Below, piece by piece: positions 34,897 to 44,389 of a stretch of 64,000 nt of DNA. A model generated the notes under the pieces. The model saw nothing but the letters and a program-made list of their open reading frames with translations. It had not been told where the DNA came from and did not search any database. Source of the DNA: Marinobacter shengliensis (lineage in GTDB: Bacteria; Pseudomonadota; Gammaproteobacteria; Pseudomonadales; Oleiphilaceae); NCBI RefSeq assembly GCF_003007715.1, contig NZ_PXNO01000021.1, positions 1-64,000 on the forward strand. Reading direction: 5' to 3'. The first letter of the stretch is position 1. Each line of letters begins with the position of its first letter. A program made the position numbers and the translations under genes.

Positions 34897-36609
34897 TCAC
34901 GCATCCATTTTCAGGCCAACCTTGGTTACCCGGTCGGCTTCGGTGGCCCGGGCCACGAGCGTTACTGGCCCCAATATGACGGTGTCGCCAACGACTGGAT
35001 GCCCCTTGGTGCGTTTGGCGAAACACTCGGCCAGCGACAACTCGGGAGGCAACTCGTCGAACTCGATACCATAGACCTGTTCCACATCGCCGAGCAGGGC
35101 ATCTCCGTTCAGCACGAAGTCGCCGAAGAAGGCTCGCTCTGCCAGGTGTTTCGGAGCTTGCCGCCCGCTCAATGCCTTGCCGAGATCGGGTAGAACCGAC
35201 GGCGTGGCGAACATGGCCAACATATCGCCGGCGGTCACTTCGAGGTCCTTTGTGGGCTGAAGGCACTTACGGTCGCGAAACACCCCGGCCACGGCGGTGT
35301 TTTCCGGCAGGCGCAGCTGGCCAAGGGCTCTGGGCTTGTCCCAACCCTTGCCCCGGAGTGGAAACAGCATCAGCTCGTGGTCGCCAGCGGCGGGCGCATC
35401 CAGTGGTAGCCGCCGGTAGGGATCTTCGCCGGCGGGAACTTCAAGCCGCAACTTGCGGGCGAGAGGTGCCATGGTGGTGCCCTGCACAATCAGCGACACC
35501 AGAACGATAAAGAACGCCGCGTGGAAAACCAGTTGCGCATCTGGCAGGTCGGCAATGATCGGGAACAGCGCCAAAACAATGGGCACCGCGCCTCGCAGGC
35601 CCACCCAGCTGATAAAGCCCAGCTCCCGCCGGTTGAAGCCGAATGGCCAGAGCGTGATCAGCACGGTTAATGGCCGAATAACAAAGATAAGCGCCAGAGC
35701 CAGCACCAAACCGGCGCCTGCCAGGGGGATCAGGTCTGATGGGCTCACCAGCAGGCCGAGCATCAGGAACAGACAGAGCTGTGCCAGCCAGGCCATGCCG
35801 TCGTGCACCTGAAGAATCATCGGCATCATCCGGACATGACGGTTTCCAATGACCACACCGCACAGGTAAATGGCGAGGAATCCGCTGCCTCCGACAGCGT
35901 TGGTGGCTGAAAACACCGAAATGCCGGCCGCACCCACCAGCAGGGGGTACAGCGCGGGGGTCAGGCGCATCCGATTGGCCAGTTCCACCACCAGAAAGCC
36001 ACCCAGAACGCCGGCTGCGGCGCCGATGCCGAACTGTTGTACCAGCATGATCAGGCCCGAGAGAATGGACCCCTGCTCATGTTGGCCAATCAAGGTCACC
36101 AGCATCAGGGTGAGGAAAATGGCCATCGGGTCGTTACTGCCAGACTCGATCTCAAGGGTGGCACTGACCCGCTCGTTCAGGTGCAGGCCCCGGCCCTGCA
36201 GCAGAGAGAAGACCGCGGCCGCATCGGTTGAGGAAATAATGGCCCCGATCAACAACGCCATCATCCAATGCAAATCGAATACCCACCATGCCACGATGGC
36301 CGCGCCACCCGCGGTCAGGGCAACGCCAAGGGTGGCAAGTACCAGGGCTGGCCGCAGACCTACCCTGAAGGTCTCTACCCGGGTGCGCATTCCGCCATCC
36401 AGCAGGATAACGGCCAGTGAAAGATTGGCGATAAGAAAAGCCAGCTCAAAGTTATTGAACTGGATGCCGCCCGGTCCATCCTCGCCCATCATCATGCCAA
36501 CAGCCAGAAAAACCAGCAGCACCGGCATGCCGACCCTGCTTGAAAGCGGGCTGAGAACGATGCTGAACACAAGCATCAAGGCGCCAATCAGAGTAAACGT
36601 GGGATCCAT
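34897..36609 (-). CDS. cvrA: Potassium/proton antiporter CvrA (NhaP2 type)
   Basis: 570 residues from MDPTFTLIGALMLVFS, with AGGAG upstream; a longer start at 36669 overlaps nothing useful. About 12 membrane helices of the CPA1/CPA2 antiporter fold (PVLLVFLAVGMMMGEDGPGG; GAIISSTDAAAVFSLL with the key Asp pair), then a cytoplasmic TrkA_C/RCK-like domain and a CorC_HlyC-type C-terminal domain, the order found in CvrA/NhaP2. It exports K+ in exchange for protons and helps with osmotic and pH balance. Confidence 0.92.
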   Translation of the reverse strand: MDPTFTLIGALMLVFSIVLSPLSSRVGMPVLLVFLAVGMMMGEDGPGGIQFNNFELAFLIANLSLAVILLDGGMRTRVETFRVGLRPALVLATLGVALTAGGAAIVAWWVFDLHWMMALLIGAIISSTDAAAVFSLLQGRGLHLNERVSATLEIESGSNDPMAIFLTLMLVTLIGQHEQGSILSGLIMLVQQFGIGAAAGVLGGFLVVELANRMRLTPALYPLLVGAAGISVFSATNAVGGSGFLAIYLCGVVIGNRHVRMMPMILQVHDGMAWLAQLCLFLMLGLLVSPSDLIPLAGAGLVLALALIFVIRPLTVLITLWPFGFNRRELGFISWVGLRGAVPIVLALFPIIADLPDAQLVFHAAFFIVLVSLIVQGTTMAPLARKLRLEVPAGEDPYRRLPLDAPAAGDHELMLFPLRGKGWDKPRALGQLRLPENTAVAGVFRDRKCLQPTKDLEVTAGDMLAMFATPSVLPDLGKALSGRQAPKHLAERAFFGDFVLNGDALLGDVEQVYGIEFDELPPELSLAECFAKRTKGHPVVGDTVILGPVTLVARATEADRVTKVGLKMDA

Positions 36610-36680
36610 CAGACTCCTGACCAAAGGGACTTGCCCGGACGCTGGTCCGGGCCTATATTGCTGTGGCAATCATTATGCAG

Positions 36681-36754
36681 GCGGGCGTAGCTCAATGGTA
36701 GAGCAGAGGCTTCCCAAGCCTACGACGTGGGTTCGATTCCCATCGCCCGCTCCA
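36681..36754 (+). tRNA. tRNA-Gly (CCC anticodon)
   Basis: 74 bases including CCA. Acceptor GCGGGCG/CGCCCGC, D-arm GCTC-AATGGTA-GAGC, anticodon loop TTCCCAA (anticodon CCC), T-arm GTGGG-TTCGATT-CCCAT. One G-A mismatch closes the anticodon stem. It reads GGG codons and resembles E. coli glyU. Confidence 0.96.
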
Positions 36755-36790
36755 AGACACTATCTCTGCATAGTCTGCAATTTTCCACCC

Positions 36791-36920
36791 CCAACCTTTT
36801 TAGGATTTCCGAGGTTGGCCCCTGTGTCCTGGCTGTGAATCTGTTAACAAAGCCGGCCTGTAATGCAACTGCCACACTACGCGATTAGTGTTCGAGGCAT
36901 CTGAGTTTGGCCGGCCAAAC
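36791..36920. other. Gap with a hairpin and a 16-bp palindrome
   Basis: The 246-base spacer between tRNA-Gly and the GGDEF-EAL gene holds a hairpin CCAACCT/AGGTTGG (36791-36818), perhaps the tRNA terminator, and a perfect 16-base palindrome GTTTGGCCGGCCAAAC (36905-36920), a possible operator for the downstream signalling operon. No gene is seen. Confidence 0.4.
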
Positions 36921-37000
36921 GGCACGCTCAGTTCATAGGATTAGTACGGCCACTGGAGAGGCTGCCTGTAATCTATCCCCTTTCTCCAGGTTCTAGCTTG

Positions 37001-39325
37001 ATGACAACGAAGTCCGATACCCCCCTTAATAGCGTTCAGCTAACCATGCTGGCACTTGGGGTGATTATCGTTTTGTTCCTCTGGGTGTTATTTCTTTGGC
37101 AAGGATCATCGACAAAGGCAGAAACACTCAATGCGAGGCTGTCCGAGAACCGCAATCTGGCGTTAATTGTGTCGGAGAGCCTAAAGCAGATGACTGATCG
37201 TGCCAAGGCCATGGGTAGCTTGGTGACTGACGATGTCATCGCGCATCAAGGGGCAGAAACTCGGCTTCTGACCCTTCTGGCAGAAGATCCGGTGTTCAAC
37301 CGGCTCAGTGTTTACAACTTATCTGGAGATCTGATCTATACCAGTCATTTGGGTTCAGCACGGTCAAAGCTTGGTAGTTGGTTGGCTGGAACTGAGACGC
37401 ACTTTGCCGGAACTGGATCTGCGCCTGTGCTTCCCGACCGAGTTGCGGATCCTGCATACGCGCCGGGAGAACCTGCCTGGCGATTGCCATTCCTGGTTCC
37501 GCTCAGGCTGACAGACGTGTCCCAATCCTCAAGATTGATATTGATTGAGCTGGACATCGCCTACCTGGCAGGGCTTATACAGAATGTTGAGCTGGGCGCG
37601 GGCTTTATTCAGATTTTGGATTCCAGGGGTGGTGAGTGGATGCGCGCCAATGAAAGCGGCATTGTGGTCGGAGGTCCACAGGTTCCAAAAGTTCAAATTG
37701 CAGGTGAAGGTCGTGTTGTCACCGGAGAAGCCACGCTGGAGCTGGCGGGCGAGCGTTACCAGTACGTTTTTGTTACCCGTCCCGCTAACGGTTTCACCGT
37801 CAGTGTGGCCCAGCCCTATTATGAAATCTTTGCACCGATTACGCCTGGCCGGAACAAGCAACTGGTAGCTAATAGCGTGATGACGTTACTGGTTCTGGGC
37901 ATTGTGTTCTGGCTCATTCGTAGCCTGACCCAGCAGCAACGGATTATGGAAGCATTGCGGTTGTCGGAGCGGAACAACCAGCGACTGATTGGGCGTCTTG
38001 AGACCGAGCATGCCCGCAGTAGCCGTGCCGCTTCCATTGATCATCTCAGTGGTCTGTTCAACCGTCGCCAGTTTCTGGATGTGGCGGATTCGCTGGTGCT
38101 GGAACAACGCCGACAGCGTAAGTTATCAACGATGCTGTTCATTGACCTGGACCGTTTCAAATCCATTAATGACTCGCTCGGTCACCATATCGGCGATCTG
38201 TTGTTGCAAGCGGTCGCGGGTCGTATTCAGCGAATGCTTGGAACAGGTGACATCGCCGCTCGTTTCGGCGGTGATGAGTTTGTGGTGTTGCTGGCTGGCG
38301 ATCGCAGTGAGGCAGACATTGAGCAGTGGGCCTCAGCATTGACTGCGCACTTGTCCGCTCCCTACATGCTGGAAGGCACGGAACTGGTTACCAGTCCCAG
38401 CATCGGTATCGCCATCAGTCCTCGGGATGGCCAGAGTATTGATGAACTGACGAAATGCGCTGATGCAGCCATGTACTCGGCCAAGAAAGCCGGGCGTGGC
38501 CAATATCGCTTTTTCGACCAGTCATTGAATGTAGCTGATGTGGAAGAATTTCACTTGGAACAAGCCTTCGCCGAGGCTCTCAGAAAACGGGAGTTCGTGC
38601 TGCACTACCAGCCCCTGGTGTGTCTGGAGAGTATGGAAGTCATCGGCTATGAGGCCCTGGTGCGCTGGCAGCATCCAGGTATTGGTTTGCTTTATCCGGA
38701 TCGGTTTATTCCTGTCGCCGAGAAAACGGGCTTTGTGGTGGCACTGGGTATGGAAGTACTTCGATTGGCGTGTGTCCAGATATCTGACTGGAAACAGAAA
38801 TACGGTAGCTCAAAGCCAGTCGCAGTCAATGTTTCCCCGATACAGCTTGCCCAGCCGGAATTCTGTAAAGAGGTCCTGGCGATGGTGGCTGAACACGACT
38901 TGACGACAGACCTGTTGGAGCTGGAAATTACGGAAACCGCCATGCTGGAGGGCCGGGCCGTCGAGAGTCTGCACTGCCTCAAGCGGGCAGGTATCCGGCT
39001 CAGTCTTGATGATTTCGGCACCGGTTATGCAGGGTTTGCCCACCTCGAGGCGGTACCGGTAGACAAGCTGAAGATTGACCGAAGCCTGATCAATCGAATA
39101 TCAAACAGCCACGATGACAGTCCCATTGTGTCCTCAACCATTATTCTGGCCAAGCGAATGGCGCTCAAGGTGGTGGCCGAGGGGGTAGAAACCCGTGAAC
39201 AGCTGGTGCACCTGAAAGTCGCCGGCTGCGATATCGCTCAGGGCTATCACCTTGGGCGTCCAATGCCCGCAGAGCAAATACCAGAGTTTCTCAGAACCTT
39301 TGCAGAGGAGGCCGCCAGCGCATGA
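37001..39325 (+). CDS. Membrane GGDEF-EAL c-di-GMP enzyme with periplasmic sensor
   Basis: 774 residues; ATG chosen over the TTG directly before it. A first membrane helix (~13-33), a periplasmic dCACHE/CHASE-like region of about 250 residues, a second helix (~290-308), then GGDEF (RFGGDEF near 423, intact) and EAL domains. EAL residues are complete: YEALVRW, VNVSPIQL, LELEITETAML, LDDFGTGY, DKLKIDRS, AEGVETREQ, QGYHLGRP, so phosphodiesterase activity is expected and cyclase activity possible. The stop overlaps the next gene (ATGA), a PhnD-like binding protein that may act as its periplasmic sensor. Confidence 0.93.
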   Translation: MTTKSDTPLNSVQLTMLALGVIIVLFLWVLFLWQGSSTKAETLNARLSENRNLALIVSESLKQMTDRAKAMGSLVTDDVIAHQGAETRLLTLLAEDPVFNRLSVYNLSGDLIYTSHLGSARSKLGSWLAGTETHFAGTGSAPVLPDRVADPAYAPGEPAWRLPFLVPLRLTDVSQSSRLILIELDIAYLAGLIQNVELGAGFIQILDSRGGEWMRANESGIVVGGPQVPKVQIAGEGRVVTGEATLELAGERYQYVFVTRPANGFTVSVAQPYYEIFAPITPGRNKQLVANSVMTLLVLGIVFWLIRSLTQQQRIMEALRLSERNNQRLIGRLETEHARSSRAASIDHLSGLFNRRQFLDVADSLVLEQRRQRKLSTMLFIDLDRFKSINDSLGHHIGDLLLQAVAGRIQRMLGTGDIAARFGGDEFVVLLAGDRSEADIEQWASALTAHLSAPYMLEGTELVTSPSIGIAISPRDGQSIDELTKCADAAMYSAKKAGRGQYRFFDQSLNVADVEEFHLEQAFAEALRKREFVLHYQPLVCLESMEVIGYEALVRWQHPGIGLLYPDRFIPVAEKTGFVVALGMEVLRLACVQISDWKQKYGSSKPVAVNVSPIQLAQPEFCKEVLAMVAEHDLTTDLLELEITETAMLEGRAVESLHCLKRAGIRLSLDDFGTGYAGFAHLEAVPVDKLKIDRSLINRISNSHDDSPIVSSTIILAKRMALKVVAEGVETREQLVHLKVAGCDIAQGYHLGRPMPAEQIPEFLRTFAEEAASA

Positions 39326-40206
39326 GGTTGTTGATGTTGACTATAGGGCTTGTCTTCGTGGCTTTTGCACCATTCTCCCGTGCAGAAGCCGTTCAGGAGG
39401 TCAAATCCTGCAGCATGAACCGATTGACCTTCACCATGGTTCCTAAAAAAGACATTGACCAGCAGCGCACTGAATATCGGCCGTTAATCATGCTGTTAGA
39501 ACAGGGGCTTGGAATGCCAGTTGAGCTGGTCAGAGCAACTTCCTACGAAAGCGTGGTGGATGGCTTACTCTCGGGCGGTGTCGATCTGGCCGTCATGGGG
39601 CCGGCGTCCTATGTTATCGCCCACGCTCAAGATTCGGGCCTGGATGCCTTTGCGTCATTAACCACAGAGGCCGGGTTCTTTACGCCAAAGGGAAGTTTCT
39701 ATTACTCGTTGTTGGTGGTTCCAAAAGCGGCAGGAATAGATAGCATTGAGCGCCTGAGACATGCCCAGGTGTTGCTGACCGACCCCTCCAGTACATCGGG
39801 GGCCCTGGTTCCAAAGAAAGAGTTTGCCACTACTATCGGCGAGCCGTTCTCCGATTTCTTTGGCGCAAACATATACGCGGGCAGCCATGACAAGGCATTG
39901 ATGGCGTTGCTGGATAACAAGGCGGATGCAGCCTTTGTTTCCAGCTCAAGAGCAGATGAAGCCTACAGGCGCGGCGTGATTGATAAGAATACTCTAACCG
40001 TTCTCTGGCGCTCTGCACCGCTTCACTATGACCCGTTTGTATTCCGCAGTGGGATTTGCGAGGAAGTTCGCAGCCGGGTAATTGATTTACTGACAACACC
40101 TTCACCAATGCTTACCGAGTATTTGAATACCCAGCGCGCGATGGGAATAAACCGCGTGACCCACGATGACTACAGGGCGATTGAGGTCATCGCCCTGCCG
40201 AAATAG
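39322..40206 (+). CDS. PhnD-like periplasmic binding protein, orphan
   Basis: 294 residues with signal peptide (FAPFSRAEA); GGAGG nine bases upstream. The fold is of phosphate/phosphonate-binding PhnD/PtxB type: FTMVPKKDIDQQRTEYRPL, GVDLAVMGPASYVIA, LLTDPSSTSGALVPKKEF and AGSHDKALMALLDNKADAA. No ABC permease or ATPase gene is near. It overlaps the GGDEF-EAL gene by four bases, so I infer a sensor role: it would bind an anion or phosphonate and present it to the periplasmic domain of that enzyme. Confidence 0.87.
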   Translation: MRLLMLTIGLVFVAFAPFSRAEAVQEVKSCSMNRLTFTMVPKKDIDQQRTEYRPLIMLLEQGLGMPVELVRATSYESVVDGLLSGGVDLAVMGPASYVIAHAQDSGLDAFASLTTEAGFFTPKGSFYYSLLVVPKAAGIDSIERLRHAQVLLTDPSSTSGALVPKKEFATTIGEPFSDFFGANIYAGSHDKALMALLDNKADAAFVSSSRADEAYRRGVIDKNTLTVLWRSAPLHYDPFVFRSGICEEVRSRVIDLLTTPSPMLTEYLNTQRAMGINRVTHDDYRAIEVIALPK

Positions 40207-40240
40207 CCGCGTTCGGAAATTCCAGTATTCAGGTCATCAT

Positions 40241-41551
40241 TCAATGCAACTTCAGGCGAGGATGCATCGCTCGGCTGATCTTGTCCATCAGCCAGATAAT
40301 GCCCGTGCGCAGGAACCCGTGCAGGGCAACCTGGTGCATCCGGTACAGGGACACATAGAACAACCTGGCCACCTTCCCTTCGATGTACATGCTGCGACCA
40401 GACAGGTTGCCCATCAGGTTGCCGACCGTCGTGTAACGGCTGAAATTGATCAGTGAGCCATGGTCATTGTAGACAAAGGCCACTGGATCTTTGCCCTCCA
40501 GGCGGTTGCACAGGGTCTTGAACAGGGCATCGGCCTGCTGATGGGCGGCTTGGGCCCGTGGTGGCACGGGATGGTCGGAATCGGGCTGCGGGCAGGCTGC
40601 GCAATCACCGAAGGCAAAGATGTCGGTATCCCGTGTGGTTTCGAGGGTTTGTTTCACCAACAGCTGATTGCTGCGATTGGTTTCCAGGCCGCCGAGCTCC
40701 GCCAGAAACGGCGGAGCCTTGATGCCCGCGGCCCAGATGGTCATTTCAGATGGCAATTCGGTGCCGTCTTTCATGACCAGGCTGTTTTCACGCACTTCGC
40801 TGACTGGCTGCCCGGTCAGTACTTTCACCTTCTGGCGTTCCAGTTCACGGGTGGCTGCCGCTGACAGGCGCCCGGGCAGGGCCGGCAAAATCCGGTCTGC
40901 CGCTTCGATCACGCTGATGGAAACATCCGAGGACTGCAGGTGGTTCATGCCGTAGACCGGCAATTCCCTGGATGCCAGTCGCAGCTCGGCAGCCAGCTCC
41001 ACACCCGTGGCGCCAGCGCCGATGATGCTGATGTTCAGAGTATGGGGTTTGCCCTGATTGGCCTCGTGGTTCTTGCGCAGGAAGGCGTTGAGCATCAGGT
41101 TATGGAATCGCCTTGCTTGCCTGAGGCTGTCGAGAAACAGGCAGTGTTCCTGGGCGCCGGGTGTGCCGAAATCGTTGGCTGTACTGCCCACGGCGATCAC
41201 CAGGGTGTCGTATTGAATCCGACGCTCGGGCACCACCTCGTGGCCCTCTTCGTCCAGGAACGGCGCGATGATGATTTCCTTGGCCGCCCGATCAAGGCCG
41301 TTCATGCGCCCCAGCTGAAATTCATAGTGATGTTTCCGTGCGTGGGCCCGGTAATTAATTTCGTTGGCACTGGCGTCCAGTGAGCCGGAGGCCACTTCGT
41401 GCAGCAGAGGTTTCCAGACGTGGGTCAAGCCGGCGTCGACCAGGGAGATGCGAGCCTTGTTTTTTTTGCCGAGTTTGTTGCCGAGGCTGGTGACCAGTTC
41501 CAGGCCTCCGGCGCCACCGCCGACGACAACAATGTGATGCAGGTTTTCCAT
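40241..41551 (-). CDS. ndh: Type II NADH dehydrogenase (NDH-2)
   Basis: 436 residues from MENLHHIVVVGGGAGGLELV; the longer open frame to 41830 is discarded because the family begins at this FAD loop. Two Rossmann motifs: FAD at GGGAGGLE and NADH at ISIIGAGATGVELAAEL; FAFGDCAACP is the conserved FAD-ribityl segment. The C-terminal amphipathic end (GIIWLMDKISRAMHP) anchors it to the membrane. It oxidises NADH and reduces quinone without pumping protons. Confidence 0.95.
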   Translation of the reverse strand: MENLHHIVVVGGGAGGLELVTSLGNKLGKKNKARISLVDAGLTHVWKPLLHEVASGSLDASANEINYRAHARKHHYEFQLGRMNGLDRAAKEIIIAPFLDEEGHEVVPERRIQYDTLVIAVGSTANDFGTPGAQEHCLFLDSLRQARRFHNLMLNAFLRKNHEANQGKPHTLNISIIGAGATGVELAAELRLASRELPVYGMNHLQSSDVSISVIEAADRILPALPGRLSAAATRELERQKVKVLTGQPVSEVRENSLVMKDGTELPSEMTIWAAGIKAPPFLAELGGLETNRSNQLLVKQTLETTRDTDIFAFGDCAACPQPDSDHPVPPRAQAAHQQADALFKTLCNRLEGKDPVAFVYNDHGSLINFSRYTTVGNLMGNLSGRSMYIEGKVARLFYVSLYRMHQVALHGFLRTGIIWLMDKISRAMHPRLKLH

Positions 41552-41878
41552 AACAGTCAGACCTTCAGAAGATGAGAGCCAAGCGCTCTCGCGGGAAAAC
41601 GCTTGGCTGTCTGCTCTGATCAGTCTGACCTGTGAACACAAAAGGTAGGCTGCTAACTCCGTTATACTAACGTTGACGGCCCGGGATGACAATTGGACAG
41701 AAGTGTTGCCTGGCGGGTGCTTTGGGTTACACCTGAGCGCAGAAGCCGTGTTTTCCGCCGCTAGTTTGCTAATCTGGACAAAGACCTGACGTGGTTGATA
41801 AAACCGGAACACCGGCCGGTCCCGTATCATTCGGCGATGGCTGAATTAATCAAAAGCCGCTCGACAGGAGAGACGATC
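41552..41878. other. Intergenic region between ndh and the PEBP gene
   Basis: No gene supported in these 327 bases. It holds a hairpin CCAAGCG/CGCTTGG (41579-41606) near the ndh start and a -10-like TATACT (41663-41668), so divergent promoters are probably here. Confidence 0.35.
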
Positions 41879-42502
41879 GTGAAACTAGAGGTTCGTGGTG
41901 TAGAAGAGGGACAACCCATTCCAGAGAAGTTTGCCTTTGGGGTTTTCAGCGAGCAGGACCACATGAGCTTTGGCCCCAACCGAAACCCCGAGTTGGTCTG
42001 GTCTGGGGCACCGGAGGGTACGAAGAGTTTTGTGGTGATGATGTTTGACCCGGATGTGCCCAGCGTAGCCGATGATGTGAATCAGGAAGGCAAAACCGTG
42101 CCCGCCGACCTGCCCCGGGTGGATTTCTTCCACTGGCTGCTGACAGACATTCCCGCCAATATCGGCCGCATCCCGGAAGGCGAAGACAGTGACGGCGTGT
42201 TGCCCAAGGGCAAGGACCATGGGCCGGGTCCGATTGGCGTTCGGGGCGTGAATAATTACACCCAGTTCCTTGCCGGCAACCCGGACATGGCGGGCACCTA
42301 TGCCGGATATGACGGCCCCTGCCCGCCCTGGAACGACGAGATCATCCACCACTACCATTTTGAAGTGCACGCGCTGGATGTGGACAGTCTTGGTCTGGAA
42401 GGTGAGTTTGATGGGAACGATGTGCGCCAGGCGATGGCCGGCCATGTGCTGGCCAGTGCCAGGGTGACCGGCACCTACACTCTCAATCCAGATCTGCGCT
42501 GA
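41879..42502 (+). CDS. YbhB/YbcL-family PEBP-like protein
   Basis: 207 residues from a GTG (KLEVRGVEEGQPIPEKFAFG) preceded by AGGAGA at ideal distance; an ATG at 41837 would add 14 residues. Phosphatidylethanolamine-binding fold: NPELVWSGAPEGTKSFVVMMFDPDVP, DFFHWLLTDIP (the D-x-x-H pocket), YDGPCPPWNDEIIHHYHFEVHALD. Role in bacteria is not settled; possible binding of small anions or kinase inhibition. Monocistronic. Confidence 0.9.
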   Translation: MKLEVRGVEEGQPIPEKFAFGVFSEQDHMSFGPNRNPELVWSGAPEGTKSFVVMMFDPDVPSVADDVNQEGKTVPADLPRVDFFHWLLTDIPANIGRIPEGEDSDGVLPKGKDHGPGPIGVRGVNNYTQFLAGNPDMAGTYAGYDGPCPPWNDEIIHHYHFEVHALDVDSLGLEGEFDGNDVRQAMAGHVLASARVTGTYTLNPDLR

Positions 42503-42637
42503 CGCTGTTTGTCGCCGGGCGGACGGTTCTTCGCCCGACTTCATAAAACTGACTTGCCATTGTCACCCGGGTGTCACCGGAGCTTGCCAAGGTTGTTACA
42601 GGAAACCGAAGGCAGGCCTGACACCACGGGAGGCACC

Positions 42638-43489
42638 ATGCGAGCGTATCGCAGCGTATTCATTTCCGATGTTCATCTGGGAACGGCCGATTGCCAGGCC
42701 GACTACCTGCTGGATTTCCTCAACAACGTTCGCTGCCAGACGCTGTACCTGGTAGGCGACATTATCGACCTGATCGCCATGCAGCGCCGGGCCCATTTCC
42801 CGGACAGTCATCGGCAGGTTATCCACAAGCTGCTGGAGCTCGCCGCCACCGGTACCCGGGTGGTATACATTCCCGGTAATCACGACGAGTTTTTCCGGCG
42901 CTTCTGCGGTCAGACCTTCTCCGGCATAGAGCTGCAATACAAGGCAGTGCACACCACCGCCGACGGTCGTCAGTTTCTGGTCTGCCATGGCGACCAGTTC
43001 GACCAGGTGGTGCGCTGCAGCCCGCTGATGCTGCTGGTGGGAGACCGCGCCCACGGCCTGTTGCTGCGCCTGAACCGCTGGTTCAACGCCCTGCGTCGGC
43101 TTCAAGGCAAGCCTTACTGGTCGCTGGCGGCCTGGATCAAAAGCCGGATCGGTAAGGCCAGAACCTTTATCCGGCGATTCGAGCTGGCGGCGCTGACGGC
43201 TGCAGAGAAAGGTCATTACCACGGTTTTATCTGCGGCCACATCCACTCGGCAGGCTTTCTTCGCAGTGAAGATGGACTCTACTGCAACGATGGCGACTGG
43301 GTGGAGCATTGCACCGCGCTGGTTGAGCGGGACGATGGGCGGCTGGAGTTGCTGCACTGGTCAGAGCATCCGGAAATAGTAGGCTGCGAACCGGAGTCAC
43401 CGGATCCTGAAGTGGCCGGTAATATGCGCCCTATGATCGATGTTTTGCCTTCGGCTTTCATCGAGCAGGCCAATCGCCTTGCCAGGTGA
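42638..43489 (+). CDS. UDP-2,3-diacylglucosamine diphosphatase-like phosphoesterase
   Basis: 283 residues from MRAYRSVFISDVHLGT. Calcineurin-like metallophosphoesterase motifs are complete: SDVHLG, LVGDIIDL, GNHDEFF, CHGDQFD and CGHIHSA, binding two Mn ions. Close in pattern to LpxH/LpxH2-type hydrolases of lipid A synthesis, but longer and with an arginine-rich middle (LLRLNRWFNALRRLQGK), so LpxH identity is not certain. Monocistronic. Confidence 0.85.
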   Translation: MRAYRSVFISDVHLGTADCQADYLLDFLNNVRCQTLYLVGDIIDLIAMQRRAHFPDSHRQVIHKLLELAATGTRVVYIPGNHDEFFRRFCGQTFSGIELQYKAVHTTADGRQFLVCHGDQFDQVVRCSPLMLLVGDRAHGLLLRLNRWFNALRRLQGKPYWSLAAWIKSRIGKARTFIRRFELAALTAAEKGHYHGFICGHIHSAGFLRSEDGLYCNDGDWVEHCTALVERDDGRLELLHWSEHPEIVGCEPESPDPEVAGNMRPMIDVLPSAFIEQANRLAR

Positions 43490-43576
43490 AGCCGGGTGGC
43501 TCGTGGTGCGGGACATTCCAGCGTAATGGTCTACACTGCAATGAAATGGAGGAGACCGATTGCCTGGAGATAACTC

Positions 43577-44341
43577 ATGCCTTTCGCCAGACCTGATTCG
43601 AGAAGGGCGTTTTATCAGCTGGTACTGGCTTTAGCTTGCCTGTTCGCACCGCCGCTAGTCCAAGCAGAGCCGGTGTCTGGTAATGTCGAGCAGCCAAAGT
43701 TGACAGTATTGCTCGGTGAGTTTCCGCCCTATATCGAAGATGAAGCATCAGGTGGCTTTTTTATTGATGTGTTGAAAGAGCTGTCTCGTCGATCCGGTGT
43801 GTCACTTGAGTTGGTCATGCGCCCATGGCCGAGAGCTCAGCAGCAAGTGGCTTCAGGGGCCAATCTAGGCATTGCGCCGCTTACCCGCACTGAGGCCCGT
43901 GAGACGCATTACAAATGGATAGTGCCGATCCTCTCGGACCCATACTACCTGTATCGTTTGTCTTCGTCTGTCGATGAATCGCCCCGCCGGGATACTCTGA
44001 TCGTTGTGCAAAGGGCAAGCCCCGGCGAAGATTTCCTACGAGACAACGGTTATGTCAATCTGTTTGCAACAAGTAGCGAGCGAATTGCCGCACGTATGCT
44101 TTTACACAAGCGAACCTCATACTGGTTTGCCCGAGAAATGGTCGCGCATGTGCTGCTTCGCCAAGAGGGAGGAAATCCTGTTGAGTTGGAGGCTTTGATG
44201 GGGTTCGACACGGATCCGATGTACTTGGCCGGAGGGCATGGCGTATCCCCGTCCATTATTGACCGTTTGCGCACGGCGATGACATCGCTCAGAGAGGATG
44301 GAACGCTTGATGAGATTTTTCGCCGTTATGTTCAGCAGTAA
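43577..44341 (+). CDS. Orphan periplasmic solute-binding protein (family 3-like)
   Basis: 254 residues; GGAG seven bases upstream. Signal peptide ending PPLVQAE. Bacterial extracellular solute-binding fold type 3: LTVLLGEFPPYIEDEASGGFFIDVLKELS and LREDGTLDEIFRRYVQQ at the end. No ABC partner adjoins; such single proteins often feed sensors or act as chemoreceptor ligands. The lower GC than neighbours suggests a different history. Confidence 0.8.
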   Translation: MPFARPDSRRAFYQLVLALACLFAPPLVQAEPVSGNVEQPKLTVLLGEFPPYIEDEASGGFFIDVLKELSRRSGVSLELVMRPWPRAQQQVASGANLGIAPLTRTEARETHYKWIVPILSDPYYLYRLSSSVDESPRRDTLIVVQRASPGEDFLRDNGYVNLFATSSERIAARMLLHKRTSYWFAREMVAHVLLRQEGGNPVELEALMGFDTDPMYLAGGHGVSPSIIDRLRTAMTSLREDGTLDEIFRRYVQQ

Positions 44342-44389
44342 GCAACAGAACATAACTACCCCGAGGTATTGAAAAAACACGATTGCGCC

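Noticed and set aside
36681-36754. tRNA as an integration site
   Set aside because: No integrase, no duplicated tRNA end and ordinary genes on both sides.
35870-36838. 322-codon plus-strand frame over the CvrA gene
   Set aside because: Antisense to a well-supported antiporter and runs through the tRNA gene.
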